Below, in pieces: positions 13,813 to 23,735 of a DNA stretch of 33,501 nt; position 1 is the first letter of the stretch; every line of letters begins with the position of its first letter. A model generated the notes under the pieces. It worked only from the letters and a program-made list of their open reading frames with translations. It was not told the origin of the DNA and made no database searches. Source of the stretch: an uncultured Coriobacteriales bacterium (GTDB taxonomy: Bacteria; Actinomycetota; Coriobacteriia; Coriobacteriales; Atopobiaceae); NCBI GenBank assembly GCA_946619045.1, contig CAMOLV010000003.1, forward strand, positions 1 through 33,501, written 5' to 3'. The position numbers and the translations under genes are program-made.

Positions 13813-16182
13813 TTAGGCTAGGGCGGCGAGTTCCGCCGCGATGGTTGTCGTGCGGACGTTGCCGCCTATCGTGACCGCCTCGCCCACGGCGATGGCGGAG
13901 GTCACCTTGACGAGCTGCCCGTCGAGCGTGAGCAGCGTGCCGACCGCGTGGCTCGCCGTGGCGGGGCTTGTCTCGGTGGGCGCGAGGTTGCTGGACGTGG
14001 ACTCGGCCACCGCGTAGCCGTACCTGAGCACGCTCGGTGCGCTCGGCACCACGTAGGCCGTGAGGTCGGGGGCGGGGAGCAGCGCGGGGTCGAGGTGGCC
14101 GAGGTCGATGGTGACGGGCGTGGCGAGCTTGTAGTCAACGGTGACGGGGTTGGCGGCGAGCCACGATGTGAAGTCCGCAAGCGTGGTGTACGGCGTTATG
14201 ACGGTGAAGCTCGGGTGCGTGTCCTGCGCCGAGAAGGTACACGTCCCCTGCTCCTTGTTAGCCTGCAAGGTGCTGAGCGTCACGAAGCGGTAGTGGCTGG
14301 ACATAGACGAGGTGAAGAGGGTGGTGCCCTTCCTGATGTTGGCGTCGAATATCGGCTCCGTGAAGTAGCAGTACTTGCCGTTCGTCGGGTCGGAGTACGA
14401 CGCGCTGGACGAGTACCTCCATCCCTCGTCTCCGCTGCCGTCCAGAACCGCATGTCCCACCCGCTGAGTGAGCACCGCGTGGCCCCACGCATCGACCACT
14501 ACCTCGTCGCGCGTCCCGTCAGGCAGCGAGCGCATGGCGTGGCCTTGCAGGTCGATGGGGATGACGGTCTCGGCGTAGGGCTGGTATGCGTGCTCCGTGC
14601 CGCCCAGCTCCAGCTGGACGTTGGAGAACGTCACATCGCCAGCAGCAGACGCGCTGCCCGTGACGAAGAAGGAGAGGTACACGTCCTCGGTGACCGTGTA
14701 GGTGACTGACAGGTGGCGGGTGCCAGAGGTGACCTGTGCGCTCATGGCCGCTATGACGTTGCTGCCAGAGCGCCTGAATGACAAGAAGCCCGTGCCAGCG
14801 GCCACGGTCACGTCGGCGCTGAGGGTGTAGGTCTGCCCCATGCGGAGCAGGCCGAGCGCCATGAGGGTATTCACCATGTTGTTGACAGTATCGCCTGTGG
14901 ACGCACCCCTGAAGATGCCGTTCTGGGCCGTGCGCACCCTGAACCCATCCTCGGAGCGCTCGATGGTCGTTAGCGTGCCCTCATACACGAGCTTCGGGTT
15001 GAGCATGTTCCTGCCGTGCGCCGCAAGCGCGGCCCCGTTGCCCCAGCCATGCGGCACGTCCCCCTCGTAGCAGCTGATTCGCACGCGTCCGTCCACGACC
15101 GTGCCAGCGGCAAGACCGCCGCCGATTAGCAGGCAGACGCGGCTGATGCCGTCGCAGCTCATGGTGAACGCGCCCGACATGCTGAGCTGCCATGGCTTGT
15201 TGGTGTCACTGCCCACGGTGGATAGGCACTGGAACTGTATGGTGGTCGGCATGTCCTCGGCCTCGTAGGTGAACGCATACGAGCCTGCGGGGAGCATGTA
15301 CTGCGTCTGGTTCGTGCTGCCCCAGAGCAGCAGCAAAGCCGCGCCGCTGCCCGTGGCGGTGCCGCTGACGCGGAACCAGCCCTGTCCCTCGTAGGTCGCT
15401 GTCAGCCCCCTGTTTGACGCACTGATGCCAACGGGGTCTAGGAGCTGCGGCGTGACCGACTGGATGGGAACGGGGCTGTCGGGCGTGGGCGTGCCGTCCT
15501 GCGTGCTCCTGCCGTAGACCTCGATACCCAGCGGCCCACCGCCTGCGGAGTCGGTGACGCTGTGTACGTCAGACTCCGCCGTTGTCTTGCGCGGGATGTT
15601 GGGCAGCATCGTCTCAAGCCACTGCTCGCGCTGCAAGATGCCGCCCTTCTGGATGAGCTTGTCATCGTCCAGAGAGTTGTCCTGCACGGTCGTAGTCCAC
15701 TCGGGGTGGGCGGCGAGCTGCGCGTCCACCTCGTCCACGACCTTCTCGGGGATGGTCGCGGTCATGTCGTTCAGCGAGTCGATGGCCTGCTGAATCTGCG
15801 TGCTGTAGTTCTCGCCCACCCCCGCGTCGGAGGTCGCGTCGCGCAGCACCCGCACGGTGAAGTCCTGCGTGGACGCTATCACGGTCGAGCCGCTGAGAAT
15901 CTGGAAGTAGGCGTTGTCGGTCGTGCCGCTGGCGCTCGCCGCCTGCGTCTCGTCAATCGTGACGGTCGCCACGCCGTTGGAGAACGTCGCGTCCTTCTCG
16001 TAGAAGTGCTCGCCGTCAGGCAGGCGCATGCGGATGCGTGCGGTGTAGCTCCCCGTCAGCAGCACGCCGTGGTCGTAGATGGTGGCGATGATCGTGGTGC
16101 CGTTCTTGTCCCCCTGGCGGATGCGCACCCAGTCGTTCTCGAACCTCTTGTCGAGGTCGAGGTTGAGCCTGAACGTGTTCAT
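13813..16182 (-). CDS. Tail/baseplate protein with BppU-like N-terminus (probable receptor-binding component)
   Basis: 789 aa from MNTFRLNLDLDKRFENDWVRIRQGDKNGTTIIATIYDHGVLLTGSYTARIRMRLPDG...; EVYGRSTQDGTPTPDSPVPIQSV linker. Confidence 0.8.
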   Translation of the reverse strand: MNTFRLNLDLDKRFENDWVRIRQGDKNGTTIIATIYDHGVLLTGSYTARIRMRLPDGEHFYEKDATFSNGVATVTIDETQAASASGTTDNAYFQILSGSTVIASTQDFTVRVLRDATSDAGVGENYSTQIQQAIDSLNDMTATIPEKVVDEVDAQLAAHPEWTTTVQDNSLDDDKLIQKGGILQREQWLETMLPNIPRKTTAESDVHSVTDSAGGGPLGIEVYGRSTQDGTPTPDSPVPIQSVTPQLLDPVGISASNRGLTATYEGQGWFRVSGTATGSGAALLLLWGSTNQTQYMLPAGSYAFTYEAEDMPTTIQFQCLSTVGSDTNKPWQLSMSGAFTMSCDGISRVCLLIGGGLAAGTVVDGRVRISCYEGDVPHGWGNGAALAAHGRNMLNPKLVYEGTLTTIERSEDGFRVRTAQNGIFRGASTGDTVNNMVNTLMALGLLRMGQTYTLSADVTVAAGTGFLSFRRSGSNVIAAMSAQVTSGTRHLSVTYTVTEDVYLSFFVTGSASAAGDVTFSNVQLELGGTEHAYQPYAETVIPIDLQGHAMRSLPDGTRDEVVVDAWGHAVLTQRVGHAVLDGSGDEGWRYSSSASYSDPTNGKYCYFTEPIFDANIRKGTTLFTSSMSSHYRFVTLSTLQANKEQGTCTFSAQDTHPSFTVITPYTTLADFTSWLAANPVTVDYKLATPVTIDLGHLDPALLPAPDLTAYVVPSAPSVLRYGYAVAESTSSNLAPTETSPATASHAVGTLLTLDGQLVKVTSAIAVGEAVTIGGNVRTTTIAAELAALA

Positions 16183-16190
16183 TGGCCCCC

Positions 16191-18422
16191 CTATCTTGCG
16201 TAGATTACCCAGTCGGGCGTGACAGCGGTGCCGTCCACGTATGCCCCCACGGGCGTGAATATCGAGCTGGAGATGCGGAACACCGCCGTGCGACCGCGAG
16301 CCGCCGACGATGCCCAGACGCCGCCGCCCATGTACCACTCGACCTGCGTGGTCGTGAGCTGCGCGACTGGCACGACCATCGATGACCAGTAGTTCGTGCC
16401 GTTGCGCATGAACACCATCAGCTCGCTGTACATGTACTCGGTGCCGTTCACCAGCCCGTACAGGTCGAGCGATACAGGCGTTGTCCCCGTCGTGGTCGCT
16501 ATCTCGTGCCACCTGTAGGCGTTGGCCCCGTAGGGCGTGCCGTCCACCTGCACGCCGAACTCGATGGACTCCGCGTTGCCGCTGCGCGTCGAGAGCCAGA
16601 AGCCCCTGGTCGTGTCGTAGTGCAGCTTGTTTCCAGCGGTGTACCCGACCTCGAGCGAGGTGCCGTCCGTCGAGAAGTGCGGCTCGCCGCTCACGCCGTA
16701 GTTGACGTAGCGCGCGCCGTTGCTGTCCACCGTGAACCACGGGGCCACCAGCGTAGGCTCGCCGTCATTCCACGTGACGTAGACCACCTCGAACGCGCCG
16801 CTCGCGTCCACGAGCGCGGCGAAGTCCGCGCCCTCGCGCACGACCAGCGTGCCGTCCGTGGTGTCCCTGATGAGGGTGTTCAGGCCGTCAACGTCCTGGA
16901 TGACAGTCGTGAGGGCCCTGCCGCCCACCTCGATGGTGTCGTTATCGAGGTCGATTGACACGGTGCCGTTGGCGCTCGTGATGGTTCCCGCGACGAGATG
17001 CGCCGCCGTTACCAGCTCGGATGCGACGTGGCCGGACACGATGACAGTTTTCCACTGCCAGTTGCCCTGGCTGTCCTTGCTGTCGGCGATGCGGATGTTA
17101 CCACCCTTTATCTCCACGACCTTCGTGGCCTCAGCGCCCACGGCTGGGTCGCTGACGGGCGCGTCGTATGTGCGGATGCCCTCGCCCTCGGTGGTGTACG
17201 TGTAGCCGCCCGTGAGGTTGGCCTGCTCGTTCAGGCGCGCGATGAGGTCGGACACGTACTCGCTGGACGCCTGCCGCTCGCCGCTGTTCGCGATCATGTC
17301 GAGCGCCGTCTGGCCAGCCTGCGCGATGGACGCGAGCTGCGAGCCGAGCGAGCTGGGGACGTTGGAAAGCGTCACCACGTTCTGCGACGGGTCGAGCAGG
17401 TCGACCTCCACGCGCACGCAGCGCGTTTCCATCTGGATGCCCGACTCCCCGAACGCGGTGTCCACGACGATGACCTCATCGCCGCACGCGACGCCGCCAG
17501 AGGTGCCAGCCTGCGCGAGCTGAACCACGTCCAGCTCGTAGCTCGCCTTTGGGCGCGTCCACTCGTGTAGGTTGGCCTGCGCCCACGCCAGCAGCTCGGC
17601 TGGTGTCTTTGCGTTGGGGTTCTCGACGTGCTGGACGGGGTACTCCCACCCGCCGCTGCCGTCAGGCTTGCGGACGAGCGGCACGACCTCGGCGTCCTCG
17701 AGGTAGTCAACGCCGCCGTTCACGTCCTCGATGGTTATCTTGCGCCCGTAGCCGCCGCTGTCCAGCTCCTCGCCAGCGCCGAGCGGGATGACCCTGCACG
17801 TCCACGGCTGCTCGAGCACGTCGCGCGTGATTCCCACCACGTCGTGCCCGTAGTCGTATCGGCGCGTCGGTGTCTCGGAGCCTACATGGTTCAGCAGGCT
17901 GACCCTGCGCGTGACCGCCCAGTCCTCAGTGACCGCGATGTCGGCGCGCAGCTCGCCGCCCCACGTCTCCACGAGGAGCTGCATGGCCTCCCAGCCGCTC
18001 TTGCGCCAGAAGGACGCGCTGGCGAGCGTGGTCGGCTCGACCGTGCCGACCGTCCACCTCGCCGTGCCTTGCAGGGCACCCCTGAGCGCGACCGTCGCGC
18101 TCGCTGGCACCCCCGACGTTCCAGGCATCGCCGTGGTGGTCGTTTCGTCCAGGTCTACCTGCACCGACCACGGGCAGTAGTAGGTGTGGGCCACCACTGT
18201 CGGCCCCAGCCGCGTGGACGAGATGCCATACACGACGTACTCGTGCCAGATTCCCGCGTCATCGCGCCACAGCAGGCGGTCATCCTTGGCCAGCTCCTGC
18301 GTAGTCTCGATGACGATCGCGTGCTCGCCGTTGACCTCCTCTATGACCTTTGCGGACAGCATGCGCCCTTGGTCGAGGTCGCCGATTGGCTGCCAGTCGT
18401 GCGTGAATGCCGTGATGCGCAC
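16191..18422 (-). CDS. Phage tail endopeptidase / tail protein (Prophage_tail-like)
   Basis: 743 aa; N-terminus MRITAFTHDWQPIGDL...AHTYYCPWSVQ; directly downstream of Dit. Confidence 0.75.
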   Translation of the reverse strand: MRITAFTHDWQPIGDLDQGRMLSAKVIEEVNGEHAIVIETTQELAKDDRLLWRDDAGIWHEYVVYGISSTRLGPTVVAHTYYCPWSVQVDLDETTTTAMPGTSGVPASATVALRGALQGTARWTVGTVEPTTLASASFWRKSGWEAMQLLVETWGGELRADIAVTEDWAVTRRVSLLNHVGSETPTRRYDYGHDVVGITRDVLEQPWTCRVIPLGAGEELDSGGYGRKITIEDVNGGVDYLEDAEVVPLVRKPDGSGGWEYPVQHVENPNAKTPAELLAWAQANLHEWTRPKASYELDVVQLAQAGTSGGVACGDEVIVVDTAFGESGIQMETRCVRVEVDLLDPSQNVVTLSNVPSSLGSQLASIAQAGQTALDMIANSGERQASSEYVSDLIARLNEQANLTGGYTYTTEGEGIRTYDAPVSDPAVGAEATKVVEIKGGNIRIADSKDSQGNWQWKTVIVSGHVASELVTAAHLVAGTITSANGTVSIDLDNDTIEVGGRALTTVIQDVDGLNTLIRDTTDGTLVVREGADFAALVDASGAFEVVYVTWNDGEPTLVAPWFTVDSNGARYVNYGVSGEPHFSTDGTSLEVGYTAGNKLHYDTTRGFWLSTRSGNAESIEFGVQVDGTPYGANAYRWHEIATTTGTTPVSLDLYGLVNGTEYMYSELMVFMRNGTNYWSSMVVPVAQLTTTQVEWYMGGGVWASSAARGRTAVFRISSSIFTPVGAYVDGTAVTPDWVIYAR

Positions 18423-18423
18423 G

Positions 18424-19149
18424 CTACCACCACCTGTCCGTCACGCTCGCCACGACGGAGGTTCCGCCGTTCGTCACGGTGATGACGTTCTCCCCGGGCT
18501 GCGCGTGCAGCCACCTGGACGATGCGGTGAGCACCTTGGTGGTGCCGTTCACCGTGACCACGCACTCGCTGGACTTGATGGACACGGCAGCGCCAGCGGG
18601 AACTCCGCTGACGCTGAGGGACTGGCCCGTGGTCGTGTTCGTGACGGTGAGCGTGCCAGCCCTGGCACCCGTGACGGTGATGTCGATTGGGGCCTCGCAC
18701 GAGCCGCCCACGAGCAGCGTGGTGGACGAACCGAGCGTCCACTCGTGCTCCTCGCCGTAGAGCCACGGGTCGGGGCAGACGAACGAGACGTGCGCCGCGT
18801 CGGCGTTGAGGAACGCCTCGAGCGGCTGCTCGAGCTGCGGCACGGCCAGACGCCACAGCCCGCCCTCGTCACCGAGGACGAGCTGCGCAGGCTCGCGCAC
18901 CGCGAGGATGGACGCGAGCGAGCGGACGGCGCGCATGCGCCCCTCTCGCGTATCGTCCATGAAGTACAGGTCGGCCTCCACGCTGCGCGGCAGGGCGCGG
19001 GTGCCAGCATAGACCGCGCCGTCGCGCCCCATCACGTCCACCAGCGTCGGCTCCCACGTGGGCAGGTCGCGCGTCACGTGGTACTCGACCACGAACTCGT
19101 CGGCTAGGTCGTGATCATTGAAAACCAGGCACATGCTCGGCTCCATCAC
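18424..19149 (-). CDS. Distal tail protein (Dit, Sipho_tail-like)
   Basis: 241 aa; GRDGAVYAGTRALPRSVEADLYFMDDTREGRMRAVRSLASIL...; between tape measure and tail endopeptidase. Confidence 0.82.
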   Translation of the reverse strand: MMEPSMCLVFNDHDLADEFVVEYHVTRDLPTWEPTLVDVMGRDGAVYAGTRALPRSVEADLYFMDDTREGRMRAVRSLASILAVREPAQLVLGDEGGLWRLAVPQLEQPLEAFLNADAAHVSFVCPDPWLYGEEHEWTLGSSTTLLVGGSCEAPIDITVTGARAGTLTVTNTTTGQSLSVSGVPAGAAVSIKSSECVVTVNGTTKVLTASSRWLHAQPGENVITVTNGGTSVVASVTDRWW

Positions 19150-21395
19150 AGCCTCGACCTCCTAACGCGCTCGGCCTCCTCGTTGATTGCGCGACCGATG
19201 GCCGATATGTCGCGGTCGTTGCGCACGATGAACGTGTTTCCGGTGATGGTCACGCCGTCGTTGCCCACGTCGATGAGGTCTGCGACCGTCTCCGCGAACG
19301 GGCGGACGTAGCGCTTGTTGGTGAGCGGGATGATCGCCTCGGCCCCCGCCTCGCCCGCGATGTGGCGCGTGATGTCCACGCCGCGCCCGGGCCTGTTGGC
19401 GATGAAGCCGTCCGCGTGCTTCTCGATGATCGCGCCACGCGCGAACGCGCCGCCAGTCGCGGAGAACGGGATGGACGTGAACGCCCACCTCGCATACAGC
19501 TTTTGCAGCTTCCTCTCCGCAGGGTCGGTATCCGCATACGACGTGAACGTGATGGACGAGCCGTTCCAGTTGCGGCGCAACTTGGACAGCTTGTTCTCAG
19601 CAGTGCTCGTGTTGGCCTCGGAGTTGAGGGTCATCTTGTAGGACTTGTTCCACGCGTTCTTGATGCGCGTGCTCGTGCTCTCGGCACTGCTCGCGGCGTT
19701 GCCCGTGGAGGTCTTGACGCTGCCCTCGAGAGCGGACATCCTGCTCGCCGTCGTGCTCGCGGCGTTCGTCATGCCAGTGCGGACGCTGGACTCGAGCGCG
19801 GACACGGACTTGGAGCCGTTGGCCTGCATGGTGGTGAAGCTGCCGGACACGCCGCGCTGCATGGTGTTGCCGCTGCTCTGCGCGGACGTGGCCATGGACG
19901 TGAACGTCTTGGACACGCTGCGCTCGGTCGCGCTGGCGGTCTTGGTGACGCTCTTTCCCGTGTTGGTGAACGACCTCTGTATGTCCTTGCCGAAGCTCTG
20001 GATGCTGCCCAGCGGGTCTTTGAGGAAGTCCCCTATCTTGCCGAAGGACTCGCCCAGGAACTCGAGCGCGCCCGTCACGATGTCCACCAGCTTCTCGAAC
20101 GCGTCGGCGCAGAGTTGCGCGGCGTCCGCTAGAACAGGCATGACCGCCTCGGCTATGTCGGCGAGGATGGGCGCGAGCGCCTCAACCGCCTTTGATGCGG
20201 CCTCGAACGCCTTGGCGAGGATGTCACCGACCGCAGAGCCTATCTGCTGCGCATAAGGCGCGAGCGGCGCGAGCCTGTCAATCAGGCCGCTGATTGCCCC
20301 GCCGATGCGCTCAACGCTCGGCTGAATCTTGGCCACGGCACGCGAGAACGCGCCGTCCGTCACGCCGTCCAGCAGCTCGGTCATGGCCTGCATGACCTTC
20401 GGTGCGTTCTCGGCGATTGCGGGCGGGACCTTCTGGATGAGCGCGCCGACCACCTTGACGAGGCGCGGCCCCGCGTTCTCCACGACGGCGAGCGCGCTGT
20501 CCACGACCTCGCCGACGCGGGCCTCGATGTTGCCGTCATCCTTGCCCAGCTCGGTGAGCAGGTTAGTCCACGACGCCTTGGCCATGGCGAGCGAGCCGCT
20601 TATGGTGTGCTCTGCCTCGCGCGCGGTGTTGCCGGTTAGGTTGAGCGCGTCCACGCCACGTTCCAGCATGCCCGTCACGGCCTGCTGATACTGGTCGATG
20701 GGCACCTCGGTCAGCTTCTTGTACTCGCCGCTGAGGAGTCCCGCCGCCTGCGCCTGCTTGAGGAAGTCGGCGCTTGTCGCGGGCAGGATGCCGCTGAACT
20801 GGTCGGCGATGGACTGGTAGCTGGACGTCGAGCGCGTGATCATCTGGTACTTGTCGTTCAGCTCGTCCAGGTTGCGGCCCGTGCCGCTTGCGTAGTCGGA
20901 GATGGCCTGCATGCCGCGTTTTGCGGTGTCATAGCCTCGCTCGTCCCCCATGGTGGCCTTGAACGCCGCGCCGACCTGGTTGATGGACTCCAGGTACTCG
21001 TTCGCGGACATGCCCATGTCCCTGTAGGCAGCCTGTGCGTCCGCCGATATTCTCCCGAAGTCCATCTGCGAGAATATCTGCTCGGCTCCGCCCGCGAGCT
21101 GCTCGTACTGCGCGTAGCTGTCCAGAGCGCTCTTGGAGACGGCAGCAGCAGCCGCAGCAGCCGCGACGGTTCCAGCCGTCGCCGCCTTGGTCACGGTGCT
21201 GATAGTCTTTCCCAGCGCTGAGGACAGCTTGCCCGTCACGCCACTGAGTCCATTCAGGAGTCCGTTGCCGAACGTCTTTCCCGCGTTGGTGCTGATGGAC
21301 TCGATGCCGAGCTGCTTGGAGATTTCGCCCTGTATTCCCTTCATTGAGGGGATGATGGTTACGTATGCCTTGGCCACCTCGATGCCAGAAGCCAT
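19146..21395 (-). CDS. Tape measure protein
   Basis: 749 aa; MASGIEVAKAYVTIIPSMKGIQGEISKQL...; Ala/Ser/Thr-rich helical body. Confidence 0.92.
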   Translation of the reverse strand: MASGIEVAKAYVTIIPSMKGIQGEISKQLGIESISTNAGKTFGNGLLNGLSGVTGKLSSALGKTISTVTKAATAGTVAAAAAAAAVSKSALDSYAQYEQLAGGAEQIFSQMDFGRISADAQAAYRDMGMSANEYLESINQVGAAFKATMGDERGYDTAKRGMQAISDYASGTGRNLDELNDKYQMITRSTSSYQSIADQFSGILPATSADFLKQAQAAGLLSGEYKKLTEVPIDQYQQAVTGMLERGVDALNLTGNTAREAEHTISGSLAMAKASWTNLLTELGKDDGNIEARVGEVVDSALAVVENAGPRLVKVVGALIQKVPPAIAENAPKVMQAMTELLDGVTDGAFSRAVAKIQPSVERIGGAISGLIDRLAPLAPYAQQIGSAVGDILAKAFEAASKAVEALAPILADIAEAVMPVLADAAQLCADAFEKLVDIVTGALEFLGESFGKIGDFLKDPLGSIQSFGKDIQRSFTNTGKSVTKTASATERSVSKTFTSMATSAQSSGNTMQRGVSGSFTTMQANGSKSVSALESSVRTGMTNAASTTASRMSALEGSVKTSTGNAASSAESTSTRIKNAWNKSYKMTLNSEANTSTAENKLSKLRRNWNGSSITFTSYADTDPAERKLQKLYARWAFTSIPFSATGGAFARGAIIEKHADGFIANRPGRGVDITRHIAGEAGAEAIIPLTNKRYVRPFAETVADLIDVGNDGVTITGNTFIVRNDRDISAIGRAINEEAERVRRSRL

Positions 21396-21405
21396 TCTTC
21401 ACCTC

Positions 21406-21867
21406 CTAAGCGTGTTCGGCCCACCACGCCTCGAACTCTGAGACGGGGATGGGGTCGCGCCCGAGCTGCCGCTCGTTCGTCGGCTTTCTCCACGGCCTGC
21501 GGTAGGGCTTGGCCTGTCTTGCCGCCCTGCCCGTCCCCTTCGCAACTACGTTGTTGTTGAGCTGCGAAATCGCGTCGTAGATGTCCGCGAGAATCGCGGC
21601 GGTGGCGTTGCCGTTGGCCCACATCTCCTCGTCGGAGGTCGGGCGCAGCTCGCGGCTCGTGGCGCTCGTGCGCGGTAGGTACAAAAGAAAATGGCGGAGC
21701 GCCCCCCACGAGAGCGCCCCGCCGAGGTCAGCGATTGTGAACCTTGTCAAAGTCATGAGGTCGTAGTCGATAGCTGGCCCGTGCTCGCGCACGAGACGCG
21801 CCAGCTCCGCTATTCCCCCGGCGTCGCACCGTCCGCGTCCTCCGTCTCGGCGTTCCACGCGTCGCAC
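21406..21867 (-). CDS. Tail assembly chaperone T domain, expected as a -1 frameshift extension of the upstream ORF
   Basis: Continuous frame GGIAELARLVREHGPAIDYDLMTLTRFTIADLGG...; overlaps the G ORF end; precedes tape measure. The annotated Met is probably not used. Confidence 0.72.
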   Translation of the reverse strand: MRRVERRDGGRGRCDAGGIAELARLVREHGPAIDYDLMTLTRFTIADLGGALSWGALRHFLLYLPRTSATSRELRPTSDEEMWANGNATAAILADIYDAISQLNNNVVAKGTGRAARQAKPYRRPWRKPTNERQLGRDPIPVSEFEAWWAEHA

Positions 21868-22109
21868 AGCGCGCCGAATTCGTCAGAGTTCATGTCACCA
21901 ACGATGTCCTCGCCGACGTACTCACAGAGCAGGTCGTACATGAAATGCCAGATGGCCTTTCCGCGCTTGTCCTCGTTCTCGATTGAGTACGCGCCGATGA
22001 GCCTGTCCATCCAGCGCGTCGGCAGTTCTCCAGCGGTCGGCGCGGAGTACTCCTTGCCGTCCACCTCGACCACGAACGACCTTTTGCGGCTCGTCTTTAG
22101 CTTGAACAA
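21810..22109 (-). CDS. Tail assembly chaperone G-like protein
   Basis: MFKLKTSRKRSFVVEVDGKEYSAPTAGELPTRWMDRL...; follows the major tail protein gene. Confidence 0.8.
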   Translation of the reverse strand: MFKLKTSRKRSFVVEVDGKEYSAPTAGELPTRWMDRLIGAYSIENEDKRGKAIWHFMYDLLCEYVGEDIVGDMNSDEFGALCDAWNAETEDADGATPGE

Positions 22110-22127
22110 GGCTTACCTCCGTTTTCG

Positions 22128-22715
22128 CTAGGCCGTCAGGCCGTCATCCGTGTAGATGTAGACGAGCTGGCCAGCATCGTCGCTGTTCGCCGAGATGGTG
22201 ACGGGCATGTTGATTGCCTGGTCGGCGGCGAACGTCATGTCGATGCCGGATGTGACCTGCCCATTGGGGCAGAGGACGATCATGCCGAAGTCCCCGTCCT
22301 TGATGCGCAGCGCCCACGCGTGCGGCTCATCAAGCGACGCGCCCACGCTGATCTTCATCTGGTTGCCGTGGCCGCTGCCTGCCGCGACGGTCGAGACGTT
22401 GGAGTCGCCAAAGACGAACTTGGCGTCCTGGGCGTCCATCTGCAGGAGCGTGCAGCCGATGGTGGCGTCCACGCTGTCAAGCGTGCGGCGCACCTGCTTG
22501 CGCGCCCACTCGATTATGCCGTTGGTGGACTTGTCGATGGTGAGCGTGGCGCCGTCCTCGGAGATGTAGCCGCTCATCTCGAAGCTCGCGATTGCGGTCT
22601 TTGCCGCCGTGTAGTCGGCGGGGATGGTGGTCAGCACGTCGCCACGGGACAGAGCGCCCACGGTGGCGCTCTGCTCTGGCGTGCCGATGAACACGTTGGC
22701 TGCGTTGAGTGCCAT
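22128..22715 (-). CDS. Major tail protein
   Basis: 195 aa; position between connector genes and tail chaperones; DDAGQLVYIYTDDG C-terminus. Confidence 0.75.
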   Translation of the reverse strand: MALNAANVFIGTPEQSATVGALSRGDVLTTIPADYTAAKTAIASFEMSGYISEDGATLTIDKSTNGIIEWARKQVRRTLDSVDATIGCTLLQMDAQDAKFVFGDSNVSTVAAGSGHGNQMKISVGASLDEPHAWALRIKDGDFGMIVLCPNGQVTSGIDMTFAADQAINMPVTISANSDDAGQLVYIYTDDGLTA

Positions 22716-22730
22716 GTGTCCTCCTTATGT

Positions 22731-23135
22731 CTAGTCTTGGTTCCCGACGCTCGCCGCTATGCCCACCCTCGCGGTGAAGCACATACGCGGCAGGTCGGGG
22801 TGGTTTGTGTCGTGCGCTGGGTACGGCAGGGCGTTCAACTCCACGCTGCGGCAGAACGCGCCTCCCACGTCCTCGCGCTCCATGGCCTGTAGAGACGCGG
22901 CCACGCGCGCCGCCTCGGCTGCGGCCTCCTCCGACGTCTCGGCCCACGTGTACAGCCTGACGTTGAACACGTCGCGCACCACGTCGGCGCGGTCGCCGCC
23001 CATGCCCTGCACGAGCGTGAGCGGGAGGCTGTCGGCGAGGTCGTGCGGGAGCGGCTGGGCGCAGGCATGGACGCCCACGGAGTTGAGCCAACGCTGGATT
23101 ACGTCATCCGCGTCGGCTGGCGTGACGAGCTGCAT
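22731..23135 (-). CDS. Tail terminator/completion-like protein
   Basis: MQLVTPADADDVIQRWLNSVGVHACAQPLPHDL...; syntenic position. Confidence 0.65.
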   Translation of the reverse strand: MQLVTPADADDVIQRWLNSVGVHACAQPLPHDLADSLPLTLVQGMGGDRADVVRDVFNVRLYTWAETSEEAAAEAARVAASLQAMEREDVGGAFCRSVELNALPYPAHDTNHPDLPRMCFTARVGIAASVGNQD

Positions 23136-23145
23136 GGCGCACCCC

Positions 23146-23382
23146 CTAGATGATGGACTCGAGCGTCTCGCGCTGCGCCTCGGCCTCGGCGGGCGTGGTC
23201 GCAGTCGTGCGGACGAACGCGATCTGCCTGCCGCCGCCATAGCTGCCCACGCGCGAGCGCACCTCTAGGCCGTGGCCCCTGGCGGCCACCTGCTGCGCCG
23301 CCGACTGGACGGCGCTCTTGGTGCCGCCGCCGAGAAGGATGGCGCGGAAGCCCGCGCTGTTGAACTTGATGGAGTCGGCCAC
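23146..23382 (-). CDS. Small minor structural protein (head-tail joining)
   Basis: GTG start, (V)ADSIKFNSAGFRAILLGGGTKSAVQSAAQQVAARGHGLEVRSRVGSYGGGRQIAFVRT; syntenic position. Confidence 0.65.
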   Translation of the reverse strand: MADSIKFNSAGFRAILLGGGTKSAVQSAAQQVAARGHGLEVRSRVGSYGGGRQIAFVRTTATTPAEAEAQRETLESII

Positions 23383-23384
23383 GG

Positions 23385-23735
23385 CTACCCCCTCCACTCG
23401 ATGAGGTCGGCCTGCACGTGGCTGACGCGGCCCGTTGGGCTTTCCCACGGCATCGGCTCGCCGTCCACGAGGAACGCGTGCGCCCTGCCCATGGGGTCGG
23501 TCCACTCGATGCGGTCGCCAGCCGCCACGTCGGAGAACGGCGGGGCGTAGAGCGTGCCGGCGAGGGCCGTCTGCCGCCTGCCGTCCATGTCCATCGAGGT
23601 GGTCGGCGTCTGCACGCTGCACCCGCTGAGGACGTGGCTTTGTGCGTTCGCCCAATCTGGCACGACTGTGCCGCGCGACTCCTTGGACGCGGGGCGCACG
23701 ACCGTCACGGTGTCATGGCAGAAGCTAGGTAGCAT
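23385..23735 (-). CDS. Head-tail adaptor/stopper-like protein
   Basis: MLPSFCHDTVTVVRPASKESRGTVVPDWANAQSHVLSGCSVQTPTTS...FSDVAAGDRIEW. Confidence 0.7.
   Translation of the reverse strand: MLPSFCHDTVTVVRPASKESRGTVVPDWANAQSHVLSGCSVQTPTTSMDMDGRRQTALAGTLYAPPFSDVAAGDRIEWTDPMGRAHAFLVDGEPMPWESPTGRVSHVQADLIEWRG

Noticed and set aside
13813-16182. Diversity-generating retroelement targeting the tail protein
   Set aside because: No reverse transcriptase ORF and no TR/VR-like duplicate recognised.
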